Shown piece by piece: positions 1-5,185 of a stretch of 5,875 nucleotides of DNA. A program made the translations under genes and the position numbers. The notes beneath the pieces were generated by a model. That model was not told the origin of the DNA. It made no database searches and saw only the letters and a list, made by a program, of their open reading frames with translations. The DNA lies in contig DGQO01000174.1 of assembly GCA_002400445.1 (NCBI GenBank), forward strand, positions 12,229-18,103, written 5' to 3'. How positions within the stretch are numbered: the stretch's first letter is position 1; each line of letters begins with the position of its first letter. Source of the DNA: Chitinophagaceae bacterium UBA4412 (GTDB lineage Bacteria > Bacteroidota > Bacteroidia > Chitinophagales > Chitinophagaceae).

Positions 1-109
1 CGTTCAATTTGCAGTAGAAAATATATTTGATAAATTCTATAGGGTGTTCAGTTCGGGGCTAAGTGCACCGGGGCGCAACTTCGTTTTCACCCTGAGGACT
101 AAACTATAA
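1..109 (+). CDS. TonB-dependent receptor, C-terminal end (partial)
   Basis: Reading from base 2, 35 codons run to a TAA at 107-109. The peptide contains VENIFDKFYRVFSSG followed by SAPGRNFVFTLRTKL. The pattern EN-(I/L)-x-DK-x-YR, a Ser-Gly pair, then APGRNF and an alternating hydrophobic last strand is typical of the final two beta-strands of TonB-dependent outer-membrane receptors, which import large ligands such as siderophores, cofactors or glycans using energy from TonB-ExbBD. Everything upstream, including plug domain and substrate clues, lies outside the window, so the ligand cannot be named. The chain ends in Leu, where many barrels end in an aromatic residue. The gene points the same way as the sigma factor starting 104 bases further on, but a terminator-like hairpin lies between them. 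The family call is firm although the fragment is short. Confidence 0.85.
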   Translation, partial: VQFAVENIFDKFYRVFSSGLSAPGRNFVFTLRTKL

Positions 110-121
110 TCACATTGGCCT

Positions 122-154
122 AAAAATGACCGCTAGTTAAAATCGGACATTTTT
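122..154 (+). terminator. Possible terminator after the TonB-dependent receptor
   Basis: AAAAATGACCG (122-132) pairs with CGGACATTTTT (144-154) across an 11-base loop, with a single A-A mismatch in the stem. The right arm ends in five T residues. It sits 12 bases after the receptor stop codon, as expected for an intrinsic terminator. The stem is AT-rich and therefore weak, so some read-through into the sigma factor gene is possible. Confidence 0.4.
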
Positions 155-213
155 GCGCTAAGCAGCAAAAGTTGATACAAAATTGTCTAACTTGATGGGA
201 TAAATTCAATAAT

Positions 214-789
214 ATGACCGAAGAACTCATGCTTGCCGGGAGTATAAAAAATAATGCCGCGGCGCAGGAGGAGTTGTATACCCGATTTAGCCCAAGAATG
301 CTTGGCGTATGCTACCGTTTTGCAAAGAACAGAGAGGATGCCGAAGATATGCTGCAGGAAGGTTTTATTAAGGTTTTTACACAGCTGCATCAATACAGGA
401 ATGAAGGCTCACTCGAAGGCTGGATCAGGCGTATCGTAGTGCACACTTGCATTAATATCCTTAAAAAAAATAAGAAGTTTTCTGAAAGCGTTGACCTGAT
501 TCATGCTAAAGGAATACATATCAAAGAAGATATTATTCCCTCCATCATGCAGGCAAAACAAGTAGTGGAATGCATCCGCATTTTACCGCTTGGCTACCGT
601 ACGGTATTAAACCTTTATGCTATTGAAGGTTTTTCTCATCGTGAGATTGGAGAAATGCTCGACATTGAAGAAAGTACGAGCCGCAGTCAGTATACGAGGG
701 CTAAAGCAATGCTTGAAGAAATATTGGTAAAGAAAGATATTATTCAAAAGACCCGAAAAACTGCGGTTGGTGCGTCGCCCCTTGGATAA
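214..789 (+). CDS. RNA polymerase sigma factor, ECF (sigma-70 family)
   Basis: A 191-residue protein with the two-domain architecture of an extracytoplasmic-function sigma factor, which directs RNA polymerase to a small regulon when released by its anti-sigma partner. Region 2 spans about residues 15-88 and includes the core-binding and -10-recognition motif DAEDMLQEGFIKVF (42-55) and GWIRRIVVHTCINILKK (69-85). Region 4 spans about 115-171, with the -35-recognising helix-turn-helix FSHREIGEMLDIEESTSRSQ (140-159) and then YTRAKAMLEEIL. The 20-residue tail after region 4 is basic. The ATG at 214 is the first in frame after the stop TGA at 193-195; no clear Shine-Dalgarno site is visible, as is usual in Bacteroidota. 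The barrel protein gene follows 53 bases downstream on the same strand, the usual sigma/anti-sigma arrangement. The family is certain; the target genes cannot be told from this window. Confidence 0.93.
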   Translation: MTEELMLAGSIKNNAAAQEELYTRFSPRMLGVCYRFAKNREDAEDMLQEGFIKVFTQLHQYRNEGSLEGWIRRIVVHTCINILKKNKKFSESVDLIHAKGIHIKEDIIPSIMQAKQVVECIRILPLGYRTVLNLYAIEGFSHREIGEMLDIEESTSRSQYTRAKAMLEEILVKKDIIQKTRKTAVGASPLG

Positions 790-842
790 GATGCGCTTTT
801 CTGCCGAAAACTAAAACTAACTTAAAAACGCTTTTGTGAAAG

Positions 843-2264
843 ATGGAACAGGAATTTTACAAAGATGAATTTGCACAGATGCTAAGGGAGACCACGGAGG
901 ATTTCAAAATGTATCCTTCGAGGCGGGTATGGTATAGCATCTATAATAATTTCCACCCGGATAGGAAATGGCCTTCACTGGCTATTTGTTTGCTGCTGCT
1001 CACCGCCATATTATACATTGGCGTTTCAAACAACAACCATATCAGCAATGTATCACGAACTACTTTTGAGAATAGCCATGAGTTAGTTAGTCCTCTATCG
1101 CCCAGTGCAAATATTATTGCAGAGGTGATTCCTATGCCCGAACAACACAACCTCAGATCGACTCAAGTGCCGCCCGCTCCAAATCCTTTACCCCAGCCGG
1201 CCCTGATAATGAGCAGCGTCAAGACAGATGTTGCCGAGGTTAATGCAACTTCTCAAATTATTTCTAAGAATGAGGTCATCATTCCTGTCCTGGAAACTGA
1301 AGATAAAGTATCCATTGCCTCAACTGAAACATCCCTTGTATCACAGCAAGACCTTGTGGTAACGATTTCAACAACAAACAAAATCGGAATGAGTAATGCT
1401 GTTATTGCGCCGCTCAGGAAAGACATTAAACCAATAAATACTGCAAATGTTTTAGGCGTAGTAGTAAAAAATAATGAAACCATCTCCTGGATGGAAAATG
1501 ATGTATTCTATAACCTGCGGCATCCCGGTAAATGGAAAGCCAAGATGTCTTTGCAATACTATATCACTCCTTCCATTGGCTACAGATCTTTATATAAAAA
1601 CAACGATTATGAGCCAACAAGCAGTTCCCTTTTGCTCAGAAGTGTTGTAGTGCAAAATAGCGTGGTAAACCAGCAGGGTGCAATAAATCTTGAGGCCGGA
1701 TTTGGCCTTGCATACGGCGCATCAAAAAAGCTACGCCTTAAATCAGGCCTTCAGTTTAATGTGAGCAACTATGTGACTTATGCTCATGAATTAAAACATC
1801 CCACCCAGGCTACGGTGCTCATGAATAACCTGCATGATGGCAGCGTGTGGCCAAAAACTTTTGCGACGAAGTATGCAAATGTGCTGGGATCAAATTTCAA
1901 TATGCTGGACAACCGAACAGTACAGCTAAGTTTACCGTTAGGTGCTGACTATACGATTTCAAGTAATGAAAAATTAAGTTGGCATGTAGCGGCCACGGCA
2001 CAACCTGGTGTTGTACTTACCGGCGATGCTTACCTTATTTCTTCTGACTTGAAAAACTTTGTAGAAGATGCCTCGATGATCAGGAAGTTTAATGTGAATA
2101 CAGCCATAGAAAGTTTCGTTGCATTTAAAGCAGGTAATGGTTTGGAAATTGGTCTTGGACCTCAGTTTCGTTATCAACTGCTTTCTACCTACAAAAAAGA
2201 ATATACGTATACAGAAAAACTATTTAACCTCGGGCTGAAGCTGGGTATTACCCGGAAACTTTAA
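843..2264 (+). CDS. Probable dual membrane-spanning anti-sigma factor with C-terminal beta-barrel
   Basis: A 473-residue protein in four parts. Residues 1-43 are charged and cytoplasmic, with the motif YPSRRVWYSIYNNFHPDRKW (24-43) right before the membrane; this is the likely sigma-binding segment. Residues 44-62 form one hydrophobic helix (PSLAICLLLLTAILYIGVS). Residues 63 to about 226 are a Ser/Thr/Asn/Val-rich, low-complexity linker with a Pro-rich patch at 109-119 (VPPAPNPLPQP). From about 229 to 473 the sequence alternates polar and hydrophobic residues with aromatic ends (for example SLQYYITPSIGYRSLY), like a small outer-membrane barrel. It lacks a cleavable signal peptide, so the helix should stay in the inner membrane while the barrel sits in the outer membrane. 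That is the architecture of the dual membrane-spanning anti-sigma (Dma) proteins of Bacteroides. The anti-sigma role is inferred from architecture and from following the ECF sigma gene; the signal sensed is unknown. A terminator follows. Confidence 0.75.
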   Translation: MEQEFYKDEFAQMLRETTEDFKMYPSRRVWYSIYNNFHPDRKWPSLAICLLLLTAILYIGVSNNNHISNVSRTTFENSHELVSPLSPSANIIAEVIPMPEQHNLRSTQVPPAPNPLPQPALIMSSVKTDVAEVNATSQIISKNEVIIPVLETEDKVSIASTETSLVSQQDLVVTISTTNKIGMSNAVIAPLRKDIKPINTANVLGVVVKNNETISWMENDVFYNLRHPGKWKAKMSLQYYITPSIGYRSLYKNNDYEPTSSSLLLRSVVVQNSVVNQQGAINLEAGFGLAYGASKKLRLKSGLQFNVSNYVTYAHELKHPTQATVLMNNLHDGSVWPKTFATKYANVLGSNFNMLDNRTVQLSLPLGADYTISSNEKLSWHVAATAQPGVVLTGDAYLISSDLKNFVEDASMIRKFNVNTAIESFVAFKAGNGLEIGLGPQFRYQLLSTYKKEYTYTEKLFNLGLKLGITRKL

Positions 2265-2289
2265 TTCGGGTAAGGAAACTATTATTTAC

Positions 2290-2313
2290 AGCGTGCATTT
2301 GCACGCTTTTTTT
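2290..2313 (+). terminator. Intrinsic terminator of the sigma/anti-sigma unit
   Basis: A perfect seven-pair stem, AGCGTGC (2290-2296) with GCACGCT (2301-2307), closes a four-base ATTT loop and runs straight into seven T residues (2307-2313). It begins 26 bases after the barrel-protein stop codon and separates that gene from the lipoprotein-uvrC unit. Confidence 0.88.
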
Positions 2314-2337
2314 ATTTCAGTAAAAAGGCAAATAAGG

Positions 2338-2345
2338 TAATTTTG
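2338..2345 (+). promoter_or_regulatory. Possible -7 promoter box for the lipoprotein-uvrC unit
   Basis: TAATTTTG matches the Bacteroidota -7 consensus TAnnTTTG exactly. Nineteen bases upstream is TTTC (2315-2318), one base off the -33 TTTG. A promoter is expected here, because a strong terminator ends just upstream and a new gene begins. However, transcription would then start at about 2350, on top of the first ATG (2349), so the message would be nearly leaderless or use the ATG at 2358. Short AT-rich matches are common by chance. Confidence 0.35.
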
Positions 2346-2348
2346 AAG

Positions 2349-2927
2349 ATGATAAAAATGAATTGGGTATGCGTACTGAGCATTGTTGGTTGCATGTCTT
2401 GCGCAGAACAATCCAGGCAGAAACCACAGGCTACTGCAGAGAAACCTGCAAATTTCTTCCCGGTAACACGTTACCTGCGTGGACAAATTGCTGGCATCGG
2501 GAGAGACGGTATTAACCCGATAAGCATTACTATAACAGGAGAGAAAACGGATAGCTCGTGGCTTAAAATGGAGAACTTGCCAGACATATTTGCCGATTTC
2601 TTAAATCCAGAAATTGATACGACTAATCTGGTTCCTTTCTTTAAGGAGGAAAGTTTTGCAGATGAAACTATTCACACCTATACCTTTAACTATCTTCCAA
2701 AAACGATCTTGCCTGATACGATGGCATTGCTGCGCTGGGATGTGCTTGTAGACCCCGAAACAGATCATGTAAAACGAATTTTCATAGTGAAACGAACAGG
2801 TGCGGGCAAAGAGCTACAGCTCACCTGGCAAGGAGATCAGTGGGCAAAGAAAGTAGAAATCGGCACAGACAAAACGGGCAAACAATTTGTTGTTTCAGAA
2901 CAAACCATTAAATGGCATTTTGATTAG
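2349..2927 (+). CDS. Uncharacterised lipoprotein upstream of uvrC
   Basis: A protein of about 192 residues from the ATG at 2349; TTG at 2343 and ATG at 2358 are alternative starts. The 2349 start gives a Lys before the hydrophobic stretch NWVCVLSIVGCMSC. Lipidation could be at Cys15 (IVG-C, a good lipobox) or Cys18 (CMS-C), after which the mature chain begins AEQSRQKPQ, a typical flexible polar tether. The rest is soluble, mixed alpha/beta in appearance, with the segment FFPVTRYLRGQI (36-47) and a WDVLVDPET stretch near the middle. It resembles a conserved uncharacterised Chitinophagaceae lipoprotein type that I recognise only by general pattern; no enzymatic motif is visible. It would sit on the periplasmic face of a membrane or on the cell surface. 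The uvrC start codon follows its stop by three bases, so the two are probably co-transcribed, although their roles have no obvious connection. Confidence 0.75.
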   Translation: MIKMNWVCVLSIVGCMSCAEQSRQKPQATAEKPANFFPVTRYLRGQIAGIGRDGINPISITITGEKTDSSWLKMENLPDIFADFLNPEIDTTNLVPFFKEESFADETIHTYTFNYLPKTILPDTMALLRWDVLVDPETDHVKRIFIVKRTGAGKELQLTWQGDQWAKKVEIGTDKTGKQFVVSEQTIKWHFD

Positions 2928-2930
2928 AGC

Positions 2931-4739
2931 ATGACTTCAGCACAGTTTTCAATAATAGCACCTACAATTCCCACCTCCCCGGGGATATACAAATATTTCG
3001 ATATCTCCAACCAGCTCATCTACGTTGGAAAAGCAAAACACCTGCGCAAAAGGGTGAGCAGTTATTTTACAAAACATCTGCAGAGCTATAAAACTGTTGA
3101 ACTGGTAAATAGAATTCATAAAATAGAATTCACCATTGTAAACAGTGAACAAGATGCCTTCCTGCTGGAAAATTCTTTGATTAAAGAATACCAGCCCCTT
3201 TTTAACATCAATCTCAAAGACGATAAATCCTACCCATTTATCGTTGTTAAAAATGAGCCCTTCCCGCGGGTCTTTTTTACACGAAAGAAAATTAATGATG
3301 GTTCAGAATATTTTGGGCCCTATACTTCCCTGGGAAAAGTGAGAGACCTTCTGGATGTAATAAAACAAAACGTACCGCTACGCACTTGCAAACTTAACCT
3401 CAGCAAAAAAAATATCGAAAGCGGAAAATTCAAAGTGTGTTTAGAATATCATCTTGGAAATTGTAAAGGGCCATGCGAAGGCTTACAAACACCTGATGAT
3501 TACCAGGAAGGAATTATGCAGCTTAAGCATATTTTAAAAGGCAATGTAGCCCCGGTATTGCAACATTATAAAACCCAGATTAAAGATCATGCTACTAATT
3601 TAGAATTTGAAAAAGCTGCTTTGTTCCAATCTAAATTTGCGCAGTTGCAAGAATACCAGGCTAAGTCTGCGGTTGTAGGAATGCGCACGGGAACGATTGA
3701 TGTCTTTGCGATTATTGAAGAGGGAGACCAGGCGTATGTAAACTACCTCGCTGTAAATAATGGAAGTATCATACAAACCAAAACCATTATCCTCCTAAAG
3801 AAACTTGAAGAAACACCGGCAGAAATTCTCCGTTTTGCGATCGCACAACTCAGGGAAACTTTTAGCAGTGAAGCCCATGAAATCATCGTGCCCATACCTA
3901 TAGAATACCCCGAGGAAAATATTACGGTGACTATTCCGAAGGCGGGACCTAAAAAATTATTACTTGAACTCTCACAAAAAAATGCCGATTACTTTGCCGG
4001 GGAATTACACGCCCGTAAGTTGCTGAAGCTTGAAGATAAGACCAGCCAGGAAAAAGAACGCATCTTAAAACAGCTACAGCAAGACCTGCACTTAAAAGAA
4101 CTGCCGGCACATATCGAATGCTTTGATAACTCTAATTTCCAGGGGAGTTATCCCGTAGCGGCCATGGTTTGCTTTATAAATGGCGAGCCAAGTAAAAAAG
4201 ATTATCGGCACTATAACATCAAGACTGTAGCCGGAATAAATGACTTTGCCTCGATGAGCGAAGTAGTGCTACGCCGCTATAGCCGGCTTTTAAAGGAAGA
4301 AAAGTCCTTGCCTCAATTGGTTATCATTGATGGTGGAAAAGGGCAGCTAAGCGCTGCATTGGATAGCATAGAGGAATTAGGCATCACCGGGCAAATTACA
4401 CTCGTGGGCCTTGCTAAAAATAAAGAGGAGCTCTTCTTTGCCGGAGACAGCAACTCCCTGCAACTACCATGGGATAGTGAGAGTTTAAAACTCATCAGGC
4501 GCATAAGAGACGAAGTTCACCGGTTTGGTATTAGCTTCCATCGGGATAAAAGGAGCAAGGGCACTTTCAAAAACGAACTGGAAGATATTAAAGGTATTGG
4601 CAAAAGCACCGCAGATACCTTGTTGAAAGCTTTCCGCTCCGTAGCAAAAGTGAAAGAACAAACGCAGGAGCAACTTTCAGCAATTGTAGGAGAAGCAAAA
4701 GCAGTGCTGTTATTTAAGGCCTTGCATAAAGAAGTATAA
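2931..4739 (+). CDS. uvrC: UvrABC excinuclease subunit C
   Basis: A full-length 602-residue UvrC, the endonuclease that cuts damaged DNA on both sides of a lesion once UvrA has loaded UvrB. The N-terminal GIY-YIG nuclease domain (about 14-100), responsible for the 3' cut, shows GIY (18-20), YVGKAKHLRKR (31-41, with the conserved Arg41) and the metal-binding Glu80 in LLENSLIKEY. Four cysteines at 153, 170, 178 and 182 fit the family's iron-sulfur ligands. A UVR motif (LEFEKAA, about 208-243) should bind UvrB. The RNase H-like domain that makes the 5' cut has all three catalytic residues: Asp399 in FDNSN, Asp467 in IDGGKGQ and His530 in RDEVHRFG. A helix-hairpin-helix DNA-binding end (IKGIGKSTADTLLKAF) starts near 551. 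Nothing is missing, so the protein should be active. The start is the only ATG near the end of the lipoprotein gene, three bases away. Its TAA stop lies inside the first copy of the downstream repeat. Confidence 0.98.
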   Translation: MTSAQFSIIAPTIPTSPGIYKYFDISNQLIYVGKAKHLRKRVSSYFTKHLQSYKTVELVNRIHKIEFTIVNSEQDAFLLENSLIKEYQPLFNINLKDDKSYPFIVVKNEPFPRVFFTRKKINDGSEYFGPYTSLGKVRDLLDVIKQNVPLRTCKLNLSKKNIESGKFKVCLEYHLGNCKGPCEGLQTPDDYQEGIMQLKHILKGNVAPVLQHYKTQIKDHATNLEFEKAALFQSKFAQLQEYQAKSAVVGMRTGTIDVFAIIEEGDQAYVNYLAVNNGSIIQTKTIILLKKLEETPAEILRFAIAQLRETFSSEAHEIIVPIPIEYPEENITVTIPKAGPKKLLLELSQKNADYFAGELHARKLLKLEDKTSQEKERILKQLQQDLHLKELPAHIECFDNSNFQGSYPVAAMVCFINGEPSKKDYRHYNIKTVAGINDFASMSEVVLRRYSRLLKEEKSLPQLVIIDGGKGQLSAALDSIEELGITGQITLVGLAKNKEELFFAGDSNSLQLPWDSESLKLIRRIRDEVHRFGISFHRDKRSKGTFKNELEDIKGIGKSTADTLLKAFRSVAKVKEQTQEQLSAIVGEAKAVLLFKALHKEV

Positions 4740-4806
4740 AAAAAGGGCCAGGATAGAAATCCAGCCCCGCTTAAAATCCAATATCCTATGAAAAACCGAT
4801 GTAAAA
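4736..4806. repeat. Structured intergenic repeat, copy 1
   Basis: First of three near-identical elements of about 71 bases. It begins ATAAAAAAAGGGCC, where TAA (4737-4739) is the uvrC stop codon. A hairpin follows: GGGC (4745-4748) with GCCC (4764-4767) and GGAT (4751-4754) with ATCC (4759-4762), loop AGAA, with a small CA/A internal loop. After it come GCTTAAAATCC, AATATCCTATGAAAAACC and GATGTAAAA. Copy 1 matches copy 3 at essentially every base. Read on the minus strand, the hairpin is followed by seven T residues, as in an intrinsic terminator. An ATG at 4788 opens a 25-codon reading frame that is not kept in the other copies. Confidence 0.93.
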
Positions 4807-4830
4807 ATAAGCAGTTGTGTTATGCAGTGC

Positions 4831-4857
4831 AATACGGCATTTGTCGTATTTTTTTTT
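4831..4857 (+). terminator. Copy-1 trailing hairpin, probable uvrC terminator
   Basis: AATACGGC (4831-4838) pairs with GTCGTATT (4843-4850), with one G-T wobble and a four-base loop. It is followed by an unbroken run of nine T residues (4849-4857). This is the first strong intrinsic terminator on the plus strand after uvrC, about 92 bases past the stop codon. It begins exactly 24 bases after the end of repeat copy 1. Confidence 0.65.
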
Positions 4858-4870
4858 GCACATAAGTTTG
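4840..4870 (+). promoter_or_regulatory. Promoter-like sequence in front of repeat copy 2
   Basis: TTTG (4840-4843), 19 bases, then TAAGTTTG (4863-4870): both boxes and the spacing fit the Bacteroidota housekeeping promoter (TTTG, 19-21 bases, TAnnTTTG). Transcription would start near 4874-4876, right at the left end of repeat copy 2, and would read through that copy to the hairpin at 4968-4987. The -33 box overlaps the loop of the preceding terminator hairpin. Copy 3 has only a degenerate equivalent, TAAAATTG at 4996-5003, without a convincing -33 box. Confidence 0.5.
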
Positions 4871-4873
4871 CGC

Positions 4874-4943
4874 ATAAAAAAAGGGCCAGGATAAAAATCC
4901 AGCCCCGCTTAATCCAATATCCTATGAAAAACCAAGGGTAAAA
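4874..4943. repeat. Structured intergenic repeat, copy 2
   Basis: The most divergent copy. It keeps ATAAAAAAAGGGCCAGGAT, the ATCCAGCCCCGCTTAA stretch and CCAATATCCTATGAAAAACC. Differences: the hairpin loop is AAAA instead of AGAA, two A residues are missing after GCTTAA, and the end reads AAGGGTAAAA instead of GATGTAAAA. All the changes avoid the paired bases of the hairpin (4883-4905), as expected if the fold matters. The reading frame from its ATG (4924) stops after five codons, so it is not protein-coding. Confidence 0.92.
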
Positions 4944-4967
4944 TTCAACTTCTTTTAGCTGTAAAAC

Positions 4968-4989
4968 AATACTCCCCTGGGAGTATTTT
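4968..4989 (+). terminator. Copy-2 trailing hairpin
   Basis: AATACTCC (4968-4975) pairs perfectly with GGAGTATT (4980-4987) around a four-base loop, and the 3' side ends in four T residues. It begins 24 bases after repeat copy 2, the same distance as in the other two units. Apart from the outer AATAC/GTATT its stem differs from that of copy 1, with both arms changed together, so base pairing is preserved. Confidence 0.55.
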
Positions 4990-5008
4990 CGTTGCTAAAA
5001 TTGGGGGC

Positions 5009-5079
5009 ATAAAAAAAGGGCCAGGATAGAAATCCAGCCCCGCTTAAAATCCAATATCCTATGAAAAACCGATGTAAAA
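5009..5079. repeat. Structured intergenic repeat, copy 3
   Basis: Practically identical to copy 1 across 71 bases: TA7GGGCC, hairpin with loop AGAA (5018-5040), GCTTAAAATCC, CCTATGAAAAACC and GATGTAAAA. The flanks on both sides are unrelated to those of copy 1, apart from a preceding CAT shared with copy 2. The near identity points to recent duplication or to strong constraint on the element itself rather than on its surroundings. An open frame of 44 codons from its ATG (5061) runs through the gldN terminator and looks accidental. Confidence 0.93.
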
Positions 5080-5103
5080 GTACAAGCTTTAAAATGCCTT
5101 CCT

Positions 5104-5125
5104 ATACCCTAAACTGGGTATTTTT
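5104..5125 (+). terminator. Copy-3 trailing hairpin
   Basis: ATACCC (5104-5109) pairs with GGGTAT (5116-5121) around a six-base loop, followed by T residues to 5125. This is the shortest of the three trailing hairpins, and again it starts about 24 bases after the repeat. It is followed within six bases by the convergent gldN terminator, so a plus-strand RNA from copy 3 would meet two stops in succession. Confidence 0.45.
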
Positions 5126-5130
5126 GGAAA

Positions 5131-5161
5131 TTAAAAACCCTCCGAAAAGGAGGGCTTTTAA
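5131..5161 (-). terminator. Bidirectional terminator downstream of gldN
   Basis: TTAAAAACCCTCC (5131-5143) pairs with GGAGGGCTTTTAA (5149-5161) around a GAAAA loop with one mismatch. The GC core of six pairs is flanked by A residues on one side and T residues on the other, so it can work in both directions. It lies 24 bases beyond the gldN stop codon and would end that gene's message while also blocking plus-strand transcription from the repeat region. It indicates that gldN is the last gene of its operon. Confidence 0.8.
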
Positions 5162-5185
5162 TAAAATTAGCTTTGGTAAACGGGA

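Larger units (their letters stand above)
4874..4989 (+). ncRNA. Candidate small structured RNA (repeat copy 2 unit)
   Basis: A possible transcript of about 115 bases. It would start after the promoter-like TTTG-N19-TAAGTTTG, contain the conserved GC-rich hairpin, a 40-base single-stranded conserved stretch, a 24-base unique segment (4944-4967) and a terminator hairpin (4968-4987). Copies 1 and 3 have the same arrangement without an equally good promoter. The opposite orientation is also possible: on the minus strand TTG, 20 bases, then GAATTTTA precede the conserved part, which would end in a hairpin followed by seven T residues, giving an RNA of about 60 bases. I do not recognise the family. 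Confidence 0.35.

Noticed and set aside
22..29. TATATTTG as a promoter for the sigma factor
   Set aside because: It matches the -7 consensus but lies inside the receptor coding sequence, and the nearest TTTG is only 10 bases upstream. It is also 185 bases from the sigma start with a terminator-like hairpin in between.
172..208. Promoter directly upstream of the sigma factor gene (TTG boxes and TAAATTCA)
   Set aside because: TAAATTCA lacks the last two consensus bases, and the available TTG boxes are 15 or 26 bases away, outside the usual spacing.
4788..4865. Small protein of 25 residues (MKNRCKNKQ...) in repeat copy 1, with equivalents in copies 2 and 3
   Set aside because: The frame runs through a terminator and its T run, and the corresponding frames in copies 2 and 3 are 5 and 44 codons with no common sequence beyond MKN. 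A conserved peptide is not supported.
4736..5079. CRISPR-like array (three repeats with regular spacing)
   Set aside because: The repeats are about 71 bases with an internal imperfect hairpin, much longer than usual CRISPR repeats. The intervening sequences contain their own hairpins at a fixed offset, and no cas gene is in view.
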